Assembly: GCF_004187715.1 (NCBI RefSeq)
Contig: NZ_QZWF01000044.1
Coordinates: 1-33,685, forward strand
Direction of reading: 5' to 3'
Length of the DNA stretch: 33,685 bases
Origin: Streptomyces sp. F001
GTDB lineage: Bacteria > Actinomycetota > Actinomycetes > Streptomycetales > Streptomycetaceae
Part shown: positions 22,082-29,854 of the stretch, piece after piece
Numbering within the stretch: the first letter of the stretch is position 1
Layout of the letters: the number at the start of each line of letters is the position of its first letter
Position numbers and translations under genes: made by a program
Notes under the pieces: generated by a model
What the model was told of the DNA's origin: nothing
Database searches by the model: none
The model's input: only the letters and a program-made list of their open reading frames with translations

Positions 22082-23242
22082 GTGACCGAGCTCGCCGCGG
22101 TGAAGGCCGCACTCAAGACGCAGGCAGTCGAAACGCCGTCGTGGGCGTACGGGAACTCGGGGACGCGGTTCAAGGTGTTCGCGCAGTCCGGTGTTCCGCG
22201 GACGCCGCGGGAGAAGCTGGAGGACGCGGCGCAGGTCCACGCGTTCACCGGTGTGGCACCGACGGTTGCCCTGCACATCCCCTGGGACAGGGTGGACGAC
22301 TACGGGGCGCTGGCGAAGTACGCCGAGGACCGCGGTGTGCAGCTGGGAGCCATCAACTCCAACACCTTCCAGGACAACGACTACAAGCTGGGCAGCATCT
22401 GCCATCCGGATGCGGCGGTGCGCAGGAAGGCAGTGGACCATCTGCTCGAGTGCGTCGACATCATGGACGCGACGGGGTCCACGGACCTGAAGCTGTGGTT
22501 CGCCGACGGGACCAACTATCCCGGGCAGGACGACATCCGGGCTCGGCAGGACCGGCTGGCGGAGGGGCTGGCCGAGGTGTACGAGCGGCTCGGGGACGGG
22601 CAGCGGATGCTGCTGGAGTACAAGTTCTTCGAGCCGGCGTTCTACACGACGGATGTGCCGGACTGGGGGACGGCGTATGCGCACTGTCTGAAGCTCGGGG
22701 AGAAGGCGCAGGTTGTTGTCGACACCGGGCATCACGCTCCCGGTACCAACATCGAGTTCATCGTCGCGACGCTGCTGCGGGAGGGGAAGCTCGGGGGGTT
22801 CGACTTCAACTCGCGGTTCTATGCGGACGATGACCTCATGGTCGGGGCCGCGGATCCGTTCCAGTTGTTCCGGATCATGTACGAGGTGGTGCGTGGGGGT
22901 GGGTTCACGCCCGAGGTCGCGTTCATGCTCGACCAGTGCCACAACATCGAGGCCAAGATTCCGGCGATCATCCGGTCGGTGATGAATGTGCAGGAGGCCA
23001 CGGCGAAGGCGCTGCTCGTGGATCGGGAGGCGCTGGGTGCTGCGCAGCGGGCGGGGGATGTGCTGGGCGCCAACGCCGTGCTGATGGATGCGTACAACAC
23101 GGATGTGCGGCCGCTGCTGGCCGAGGTGCGTGAGGAGATGGGGCTGGACGCCGACCCCATGGGTGCGTATGCCCGGTCCGGGTGGGCCGAGAAGATCGCT
23201 GAGGAGCGGGTCGGTGGGCAGCAGGCGGGGTGGGGGGCGTAA
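22082..23242 (+). CDS. rhaI: L-rhamnose isomerase
   Basis: 386 residues, started at the GTG 22082 with AGGAG about 7 bases upstream. It is the TIM-barrel isomerase of the Pseudomonas stutzeri/Gram-positive type that converts L-rhamnose to L-rhamnulose with Mn or Co. Metal ligands align with a constant offset of 40 to the P. stutzeri enzyme as I recall it: E179 (E219), D214 (D254), H217 (H257), D249 and D251 (D289, D291); D284 is likely D327. The position of H281, however, is D241 here (GGFDFNSR). Aspartate can also bind metal, so activity is plausible. It is the first gene of the plus-strand catabolic operon. A 142-base gap containing a dispersed repeat separates it from rhaD. Confidence 0.92.
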   Translation: MTELAAVKAALKTQAVETPSWAYGNSGTRFKVFAQSGVPRTPREKLEDAAQVHAFTGVAPTVALHIPWDRVDDYGALAKYAEDRGVQLGAINSNTFQDNDYKLGSICHPDAAVRRKAVDHLLECVDIMDATGSTDLKLWFADGTNYPGQDDIRARQDRLAEGLAEVYERLGDGQRMLLEYKFFEPAFYTTDVPDWGTAYAHCLKLGEKAQVVVDTGHHAPGTNIEFIVATLLREGKLGGFDFNSRFYADDDLMVGAADPFQLFRIMYEVVRGGGFTPEVAFMLDQCHNIEAKIPAIIRSVMNVQEATAKALLVDREALGAAQRAGDVLGANAVLMDAYNTDVRPLLAEVREEMGLDADPMGAYARSGWAEKIAEERVGGQQAGWGA

Positions 23243-23255
23243 GCGTCTGCCGAGT

Positions 23256-23352
23256 TCCGTTGTCTGCGGGCTGCGGGCCGTATGTGGCTGGTCGCGCCCA
23301 CGCGGCGGTAGTCGCACATTCAACACAACCCCGCGCCCCTGAAGGGACGCTC
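23256..23352. repeat. Dispersed Streptomyces intergenic repeat element
   Basis: The segment with CTGCGGGCCGTATGTGGCTG, GGTCGCGCCCACGCGGCGG and CCCCGCGCCCCTGAAGGG resembles a sequence I have seen repeatedly between genes in Streptomyces genomes. It contains GC-rich short inverted repeats. It fills most of the 142 bases between rhaI and rhaD, ahead of the rhaD ribosome site (AAGAAGGA, 23367-23374). Identity as a repeat is from memory and cannot be confirmed within one window, as only one copy is present. Confidence 0.55.
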
Positions 23353-23384
23353 CCCACACCCTCGTCAAGAAGGACTGAACAGAC

Positions 23385-25424
23385 ATGGCAACCCACCCCG
23401 AAGCCGCCGCCCTCCTCGCTCGTTCCCATCGGCTCGGCTCCGATCCCCGTAACACCAACTACGCCGGCGGAAACGCCTCCGCGAAGGGCACCGACACCGA
23501 CCCTGTCACCGGTGGTGACGTCGAGCTGATGTGGGTCAAGGGGTCCGGGGGCGACCTCGGTACGCTCACCGAGGGTGGACTGGCCGTGTTGCGGCTGGAC
23601 CGTATGCGGGCGCTCGTCGACGTCTACCCGGGCGTCGAGCGTGAGGACGAGATGGTCGCCGCCTTCGACTACTGCCTGCACGGCAAGGGCGGGGCCGCCC
23701 CCTCCATCGACACCGCCATGCATGGGCTCGTCGAGGCCGCGCATGTCGATCATCTGCATCCCGACTCCGGTATCGCGCTGGCCTGTGCCGCCGACGGGGA
23801 GAAGCTCACCGCCGAGTGTTTCGGTGACACCGTGGTGTGGGTGCCGTGGCGGCGGCCCGGGTTTCAGCTCGGGCTCGACATCGCCGCAGTGAAGGCAGCG
23901 AATCCGCAGGCCGTCGGGTGCATTCTCGGCGGGCACGGCATCACCGCCTGGGGGGACACCTCCGAGGAGTGTGAGCGGAACTCGCTGCACATCATCCGGA
24001 CCGCCGAGGCCTTCCTCGCCGAGCGGGGCAAGCCCGAGCCCTTCGGTCCCGTGATCGACGGCTACGAGGCGCTGCCCGAGGCCGAGCGACGGGAGCGGGC
24101 GGCGGCGCTGGCCCCGTATGTCCGTGCCGTCGCCTCGCAGGACAAGGCGCAGGTCGGGCACTTCACCGACTCCGATGTCGTGCTGGAGTTCCTGGCCCGG
24201 GCCGAGCATCCGCGGCTGGCTGCCCTCGGCACCTCCTGCCCGGACCACTTCCTGCGGACCAAGGTGCGGCCGCTCGTCCTCGACCTGCCGCCCACCGCTC
24301 CGCTGGACGAGGCCATCGCCCGGCTCAAGGAGCTGCACGCCGAGTACCGCGAGGAGTACGCCGCCTACTACCGGCGGCACGCCCTGCCCGACTCCCCCGC
24401 CATGCGCGGCGCCGACCCGGCGATCGTGCTCGTGCCGGGCGTTGGCATGTTCTCCTTCGGCAAGGACAAGCAGACCGCCCGGGTCGCGGGTGAGTTCTAT
24501 GTCAACGCCATCAATGTGATGCGGGGCGCCGAGGCGGTCTCCGCGTACGCGCCCATCGAGGAGTCCGAGAAGTTCCGCATCGAGTACTGGGCCCTCGAAG
24601 AGGCCAAGCTCCAGCGGATGCCGAAGCCCAAGCCGCTCGCAACGCGGGTCGCGCTGGTGACCGGGGCGGGCAGTGGGATCGGGAAGGCCATCGCGCACCG
24701 GCTGGCCGGTGAGGGGGCGTGTGTGGTCGTCGCGGACCTCAACGGTGACAATGCCCAGGCCGTCGCCGAGGAGCTCGGCGGGCCCGACAAGGCCGTCGCC
24801 GTGACGGTGGACGTCACCTCCGAGGAGCAGATCGCCGACGCCTTCAAGGCCGCCGTGCTCGCCTTCGGTGGCGTGGACCTGGTCGTCAACAACGCCGGGA
24901 TCTCCATCTCCAAGCCGCTGCTGGAGACCTCTGCCAAGGACTGGGACCTGCAGCACGACATCATGGCCCGCGGTTCCTTCCTCGTGTCGAGGGAAGCCGC
25001 CCGGGTGATGATCGCGCAGGGACTGGGTGGTGACATCGTCTACATCGCCTCCAAGAACGCCGTCTTCGCCGGGCCCAACAACATCGCCTACTCGGCGACC
25101 AAGGCCGACCAGGCTCATCAAGTGCGGCTGCTGGCCGCCGAGTTGGGCGAGCACGGCATCCGCGTCAACGGGGTCAACCCGGACGGTGTGGTGCGCGGCT
25201 CCGGGATCTTCGCCGGTGGCTGGGGGGCCCAGCGGGCCGCCGTGTACGGCGTGGAGGAGGAGAAGCTCGGCGAGTTCTACGCCCAGCGGACCATCCTCAA
25301 GCGCGAGGTACTCCCGGACCATGTCGCGAACGCCGTCTTCGCGCTGACCGGTGGGGACCTGACCCACACCACCGGACTGCACATCCCGGTCGACGCCGGC
25401 GTCGCGGCCGCCTTCCTGCGATGA
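23385..25424 (+). CDS. rhaD: Bifunctional rhamnulose-1-phosphate aldolase / L-lactaldehyde dehydrogenase
   Basis: 679 residues, a natural fusion. Residues 1-400 form a class II aldolase/adducin domain with the zinc-site residues H123 and H125 (VDHLHPD) and a further His at H184 (GGHG); it splits L-rhamnulose-1-phosphate into DHAP and L-lactaldehyde. Residues 420-679 form a short-chain dehydrogenase with the nucleotide motif TGAGSGIG (426-433), NNAG (502-505), S556 and the catalytic Y569-x3-K573; it oxidises L-lactaldehyde to L-lactate with NAD. This is the known RhaEW-type fusion of actinobacteria, Bacillus and Chloroflexi. The gene overlaps rhaB by 4 bases (ATGA), so the two are translationally coupled. 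The lactate made here is the substrate of the lut genes that follow. Confidence 0.93.
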   Translation: MATHPEAAALLARSHRLGSDPRNTNYAGGNASAKGTDTDPVTGGDVELMWVKGSGGDLGTLTEGGLAVLRLDRMRALVDVYPGVEREDEMVAAFDYCLHGKGGAAPSIDTAMHGLVEAAHVDHLHPDSGIALACAADGEKLTAECFGDTVVWVPWRRPGFQLGLDIAAVKAANPQAVGCILGGHGITAWGDTSEECERNSLHIIRTAEAFLAERGKPEPFGPVIDGYEALPEAERRERAAALAPYVRAVASQDKAQVGHFTDSDVVLEFLARAEHPRLAALGTSCPDHFLRTKVRPLVLDLPPTAPLDEAIARLKELHAEYREEYAAYYRRHALPDSPAMRGADPAIVLVPGVGMFSFGKDKQTARVAGEFYVNAINVMRGAEAVSAYAPIEESEKFRIEYWALEEAKLQRMPKPKPLATRVALVTGAGSGIGKAIAHRLAGEGACVVVADLNGDNAQAVAEELGGPDKAVAVTVDVTSEEQIADAFKAAVLAFGGVDLVVNNAGISISKPLLETSAKDWDLQHDIMARGSFLVSREAARVMIAQGLGGDIVYIASKNAVFAGPNNIAYSATKADQAHQVRLLAAELGEHGIRVNGVNPDGVVRGSGIFAGGWGAQRAAVYGVEEEKLGEFYAQRTILKREVLPDHVANAVFALTGGDLTHTTGLHIPVDAGVAAAFLR

Positions 25425-26863
25425 GCGCCGGTGTGAAGTCGTACGCCGCGGTCGACCTGGGCGCCTCCAGCGGGCGGGTCATGGTCGGCCGCGTCGGCCC
25501 GGACAGCCTGGAGCTGACCGAGGCGCACCGCTTCCCCAACCGGCCCGTGCGGGTGCCCGAAGGGCTGCGCTGGGACGTGCTCGCTCTGTATGCCGGGGTG
25601 CTGGACGGGCTGCGGGCGGCCGGGCAGGTCGACTCCGTCGGCATCGACAGCTGGGCCGTGGACTACGGCCTCCTGGACGCGGACGGGGCACTGCTCGGCA
25701 ACCCCGTGCACTACCGGGACTCCCGTACCGAGGGGGTCGCGGAGAAGGTGTGGGCGACCGTCCCGGCGCAGGAGCTGTATGCGGCGACCGGGTTGCAGTA
25801 CGCGCCCTTCAACACCCTGTACCAGCTGACGGCGGCGCAGGAATCGGCCCAACTGGCTCATGCCCAGCGGCTGTTGCTCATCCCCGACCTGCTGACGTAC
25901 TGGCTCACCGGCGAGCAGGGCACCGAGCTCACCAACGCCTCCACCACCCAGCTGATCGATCCCCGCACGCGCGACTGGTCGTACGACATCGCCGCGCGGC
26001 TCGGTATCGATCTGGGGCTGTTCGCGCCGCTCAGGCAGCCCGGTGATCCGGCGGGTGTGCTGCGGGCCGAGGTGCTGGAGGAGACGGGGCTGAGCGGGCC
26101 GGTGCCGGTGACGACCGTCGGGTCGCACGACACCGCGTCCGCCGTGGCCGCCGTGCCTGCCGGGCGTGAACGGTTCGCGTACATCTGTACCGGCACGTGG
26201 TCGCTGGCCGGGCTGGAGCTCGATGCCCCCGTACTGAGCGAGGAGAGCCGGGCCGCCAACTTCACCAACGAGCTGGGGCTGGACGGCACGGTCCGCTATC
26301 TGCGCAACATCATGGGGCTGTGGCTGCTCCAGGAATGCGTACGGGCCTGGGGGGACCCGGACCTGGGCGAGCTGCTGCTCGACGCGTCCAAGGTGCCGGC
26401 GCTGCGGTCGGTCGTGGACGCGGGCGACGCGGCGTTTCTCGCGCCGGGCCGGATGCCGGAGCGGATCGCCGAGGCGTGCCGTGCGTCGGGGCAGCCGGTG
26501 CCCGAGTCGCCCGCCGAGATCACGCGCTGCATCCTCGACTCGCTCGCCCTCGCGCACCGCAGGGCGATCGCGCAGGCGCAGCGGCTGGCCGATCACCCGG
26601 TCGACGTAGTGCACGTCGTCGGGGGCGGCACCCGCAACGCCCTGCTGTGCCAGCTGACCGCCGACGCCTGCGGGCTGCCGGTGGTGACGGGCCCGACCGA
26701 GGCCGCCGCCCTCGGGAACGTCCTGGTCCAGGCCCGGGCCCATGGGCTGGTGGGCGACCTCGCGGGCGGGCGGCGCCTGCTCACCCGTACGCAGCCGTTG
26801 ACGCGGTACGAGCCGCGGGGGGACGCGGCACGCTGGAGCGAGGCGGAGGCCCGGCTCACCTGA
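25421..26863 (+). CDS. rhaB: Rhamnulokinase
   Basis: 480 residues, FGGY-type sugar kinase. The N-terminal phosphate-binding loop is VDLGASSGR (11-19), the catalytic acid region is GIDSWAVDYG, the second phosphate loop CTGTWSLAG, and the adenosine loop GGGTRNALLCQ (401-411). It phosphorylates L-rhamnulose at C1 for the aldolase. Length and motifs match RhaB of E. coli and Bacillus. The start codon overlaps the rhaD stop. A 77-base gap to lutA holds a small GC hairpin (GGGG-TCT-CCCC, about 26877-26888) and an operator-like palindrome. Confidence 0.93.
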   Translation: MSAGVKSYAAVDLGASSGRVMVGRVGPDSLELTEAHRFPNRPVRVPEGLRWDVLALYAGVLDGLRAAGQVDSVGIDSWAVDYGLLDADGALLGNPVHYRDSRTEGVAEKVWATVPAQELYAATGLQYAPFNTLYQLTAAQESAQLAHAQRLLLIPDLLTYWLTGEQGTELTNASTTQLIDPRTRDWSYDIAARLGIDLGLFAPLRQPGDPAGVLRAEVLEETGLSGPVPVTTVGSHDTASAVAAVPAGRERFAYICTGTWSLAGLELDAPVLSEESRAANFTNELGLDGTVRYLRNIMGLWLLQECVRAWGDPDLGELLLDASKVPALRSVVDAGDAAFLAPGRMPERIAEACRASGQPVPESPAEITRCILDSLALAHRRAIAQAQRLADHPVDVVHVVGGGTRNALLCQLTADACGLPVVTGPTEAAALGNVLVQARAHGLVGDLAGGRRLLTRTQPLTRYEPRGDAARWSEAEARLT

Positions 26864-26910
26864 CGGTGAGCGGGGTCTCCCCCGGGCCGCGCGCCCGCAC
26901 TACCCTGCAC

Positions 26911-26921
26911 TCATCCGATGA
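26911..26921 (+). promoter_or_regulatory. GntR/FadR-type operator candidate before lutA
   Basis: TCATC-C-GATGA is a perfect 5-1-5 palindrome 20 bases before the lutA start, right upstream of its AGGAG site. FadR-subfamily GntR regulators, including LutR/LldR-like ones, bind sites of this style. TACCCT at 26901-26906 could be the -10. No GntR gene lies in the window. Confidence 0.45.
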
Positions 26922-26940
26922 TCGATCACAAGGAGCCGCG

Positions 26941-27696
26941 ATGCGTGTCGCCCTGTTCCTGACCTGTGTCAACGACACGCTCTATCCGGACACCGGGCGC
27001 GCCGTGGTGAAACTGCTGACCAGGCTGGGCGTCGAGGTCGACTTCCCGATGGCGCAGACCTGCTGCGGGCAGGCCCACTACAACACCGGATACCGACACG
27101 AGGCCGAGCCGCTCGCCCGGCATTTCTCCGATGTCTTCGGGGAGTACGAGGCGATCGTCACCCCGTCCGGGTCGTGCGGGGCGATGGTGCGGGAGCTGTA
27201 TCCGCGGATGGGTGCGCGGGCCCGGGCCGAGGGACGCGGGGACACGCTGGCCACGACTCTGGCGCCTGTGGTGCCGAAGACGTACGAACTGACGGAGTTC
27301 CTGGTGGACGTGCTGGGGGTGACGGACGTCGGGGCGTACTACCCGCACAAGGTGACCTATCACCCGACCTGTCACGGGCTGCGCGGGCTGGGGCTCGGCG
27401 ACCGGCCGCGACGGCTGCTCCAGGCCGTCAAGGGGCTGGAGCTGGCCGAGTTGCCCGGAGCGGAGGAGTGCTGCGGGTTCGGCGGCACGTTCGCGTTGAA
27501 GAACTCCGACGTCTCGGCGGCGATGGGCGCGGACAAGGTGCGCAACGCCGAGTCGACGGGGGCCGGGGTGCTGTGCGCGGCCGACAACTCCTGTCTCATG
27601 CACATCGGCGGCACCATGGCCCGGCTGCGGACCGGCATGCGGCCGGTGCACATCGCGGAGATCCTGGCGAGCACAGAAGAGGAGCCGGCCGCATGA
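26941..27696 (+). CDS. lutA: L-lactate oxidation iron-sulfur protein LutA (LldE)
   Basis: 251 residues from the ATG at 26941 (AAGGAG). It has two CCG domains of the GlpC/heterodisulfide-reductase type: C9, C41-C42 (TCCGQ) and C79 (GSCG) in the first, and C144 (PTCHG), C177-C178 (ECCGFGG) and C218 (NSCLMH) in the second. These cysteines bind Fe-S clusters. With LutB and LutC it oxidises L-lactate to pyruvate at the membrane side. Next to rhaD it handles the lactate formed from rhamnose. It overlaps lutB by four bases. Confidence 0.92.
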   Translation: MRVALFLTCVNDTLYPDTGRAVVKLLTRLGVEVDFPMAQTCCGQAHYNTGYRHEAEPLARHFSDVFGEYEAIVTPSGSCGAMVRELYPRMGARARAEGRGDTLATTLAPVVPKTYELTEFLVDVLGVTDVGAYYPHKVTYHPTCHGLRGLGLGDRPRRLLQAVKGLELAELPGAEECCGFGGTFALKNSDVSAAMGADKVRNAESTGAGVLCAADNSCLMHIGGTMARLRTGMRPVHIAEILASTEEEPAA

Positions 27697-29189
27697 GCGG
27701 AACGTATCTGGGGATGCCGGCCTTTCCGAAGGCCGCGCACGAGGCCGTGCACGACCAGACCCTGCGCGGCAATCTCCGCCACGCCACCCACACCATCCGC
27801 GCCAAGCGGGCGACGGCCGTCGCCGAGGTGTCCGACTGGGCGGAGCTGCGCGAGGCCGGGAAGCGGATCAAGGACCATACGCTGCGTCATCTCGACCGGT
27901 ACCTGGTGCAGTTGGAGGAGTCGGTCACGGCGGCGGGCGGCACGGTCCACTGGGCCGCCGACGCCGACGAGGCCAACCGGATCGTGGCGGACCTCGTCAA
28001 GGCGACCGGAGAGTCGGAGGTCGTCAAGGTCAAGTCGATGGCCACGCAGGAGATCGGCCTCAACGAGGCGCTGGAGGCGGAGGGTATCCGCGCCTACGAG
28101 ACCGATCTCGCCGAGCTGATCGTGCAGTTGGGCAAGGACCGCCCCTCGCACATCCTTGTCCCGGCGATCCACCGCAACCGGGGCGAGATCCGCGACATCT
28201 TCGAGCGTGAGATGAGCGAGTGGGGCCGCCCGGCACCCGAGGGCCTGACCGACACGCCCGCCGAACTCGCCGAGGCGGCCCGCCTCCACCTCCGGGAGAA
28301 GTTCCTGCGCGCCAAGGTCGGCGTCTCCGGCGCCAACTTCATGGTCGCCGAGACGGGCACCATGGTGGTCGTGGAGTCCGAGGGCAACGGGCGGATGTGC
28401 CTGACCCTGCCCGAGACGCTGATCTCGGTTGTCGGCATCGAGAAGATCGTGCCCACGTGGCGGGACCTGGAGGTGTTCCTGCAGACACTCCCCCGCTCCT
28501 CCACCGCCGAGCGCATGAACCCGTACACGTCGACATGGACGGGCACGACGGACTCCGAGACCGCTGACGGACCGCAGAACTTCCACCTCGTCCTGCTCGA
28601 CAACGGCCGCACCGACACCCTCGCCGACGAGGTCGGCCGCCAGGCCCTGCGCTGCATCCGCTGCTCGGCCTGTCTCAACGTCTGCCCGGTGTACGAGCGG
28701 GCCGGCGGGCACGCCTACGGCTCGGTCTACCCGGGCCCCATCGGCGCCATCCTCAGCCCTCAACTGCGGGGCGTGACAAGCGAGATCGACGCCTCGCTGC
28801 CGTACGCGTCGTCGCTGTGCGGCGCCTGCTACGAGGTGTGCCCGGTGGCCATCGACATCCCCGAGGTGCTGGTGCATCTGCGAGAACGGGTCGTTCAGGG
28901 CGGCCAGGTGACCGCGCAGGGCAACAAGGTGGTGCTCAAGCCCGCGAAGGGGCATGCCGCCGAGCGGGCCGCGATGCGGGCGGCGCGCTGGGCGTTCAGC
29001 CGGCCGGGCGCCCTGCGCACCGGCCAGCGGCTCGCCTCGCGCACCCGCCGCCTGCATCCGCGGTCGCTCCCGGGCCCGGGCAAGGCGTGGAGCGGGACAC
29101 GGGATCTGCCAGCGGTGCCCAAGGAACCGTTCCGGGACTGGTGGCAGCGGACGAACGGCGGGAACGACGAGAAGGGTGCCGCGAAGTGA
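27693..29189 (+). CDS. lutB: L-lactate oxidation iron-sulfur protein LutB (LldF)
   Basis: 498 residues. The N-terminal LUD domain (about 60-290) is followed by a ferredoxin-like part with the cluster motif C321-IR-C324-SA-C327-LNV-C331-P and a second motif C376-GA-C379-YEV-C383-P. This is the electron-carrying subunit of the LutABC complex. The C-terminal 100 residues are basic. The ATG overlaps the end of lutA and the stop overlaps the GTG of lutC, so the three are translated together. Confidence 0.92.
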   Translation: MSGTYLGMPAFPKAAHEAVHDQTLRGNLRHATHTIRAKRATAVAEVSDWAELREAGKRIKDHTLRHLDRYLVQLEESVTAAGGTVHWAADADEANRIVADLVKATGESEVVKVKSMATQEIGLNEALEAEGIRAYETDLAELIVQLGKDRPSHILVPAIHRNRGEIRDIFEREMSEWGRPAPEGLTDTPAELAEAARLHLREKFLRAKVGVSGANFMVAETGTMVVVESEGNGRMCLTLPETLISVVGIEKIVPTWRDLEVFLQTLPRSSTAERMNPYTSTWTGTTDSETADGPQNFHLVLLDNGRTDTLADEVGRQALRCIRCSACLNVCPVYERAGGHAYGSVYPGPIGAILSPQLRGVTSEIDASLPYASSLCGACYEVCPVAIDIPEVLVHLRERVVQGGQVTAQGNKVVLKPAKGHAAERAAMRAARWAFSRPGALRTGQRLASRTRRLHPRSLPGPGKAWSGTRDLPAVPKEPFRDWWQRTNGGNDEKGAAK

Positions 29190-29854
29190 GCAGCAGGGAA
29201 CGGATCCTGGGCCGGGTACAACGGGCACTGGCGGCCGCACGACAGGACGACATGCCGTACGAGCAGGCGGTTCCCCGCGACTATCTGCGTGAGCACGGGA
29301 AGCGGAGTGTCGCGGAGACGGTCGATCTGCTGGCCGAGAACCTGGCCGACTACCGGGCGATCGTGCATCGCTGCACTCCCGCCGATCTCGCGGCGACGAT
29401 CGGCAGGATGCTCGCCGCGCGAGGCTCGAAGACGGTGCTCGTGCCGCCGGGCCTGGAGGTGGAATGGCTCGCGGCGAGCGACGCCGAGCGGATCCCGGAC
29501 CGGGCGGAGAGCACCCCGCACGAACTGGACCAGGTCGACAGCGTGGTCACGGCGTGTGCCGTGGCCGTCGCCGAGACCGGCACCATCGTCCTGGACGGCT
29601 CCCCCGACCAGGGCCGCCGCCGCATCACCCTCGTCCCCGACCACCACATCTGTGTGGTGCGGGTCCCGGATCAGGTCGTCTCCTCCGTCCCGCAGGCCCT
29701 CGAACGCCTCGACCCGGCCCGCCCGTTGACGTGGATCTCCGGTCCGTCGGCGACCAGCGACATCGAGCTGGACCGGGTCGAGGGGGTGCACGGTCCGCGC
29801 ACCCTGGAGGTGGTGCTGGTCGGCGGTCAGGCGAGCGTGGACGTCACCTCGTAG
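29186..29854 (+). CDS. lutC: L-lactate oxidation protein LutC (LldG)
   Basis: 222 residues starting at the GTG at 29186, in a four-base overlap with lutB. It is a single LUD-domain protein with the conserved AVAETGTIVLDGSPDQGRR region and a C-terminal ISGPSATSDIEL segment typical of the family. It completes the LutABC lactate-oxidising system. Its last 28 bases overlap the tail of the convergent GH78 gene. Confidence 0.92.
   Translation: MSSRERILGRVQRALAAARQDDMPYEQAVPRDYLREHGKRSVAETVDLLAENLADYRAIVHRCTPADLAATIGRMLAARGSKTVLVPPGLEVEWLAASDAERIPDRAESTPHELDQVDSVVTACAVAVAETGTIVLDGSPDQGRRRITLVPDHHICVVRVPDQVVSSVPQALERLDPARPLTWISGPSATSDIELDRVEGVHGPRTLEVVLVGGQASVDVTS

Noticed and set aside
22968..25382. 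804-residue minus-strand frame opposite rhaI and rhaD
   Set aside because: Shadow of rhaD; Gly/His/Val/Asp-rich with no family resemblance.
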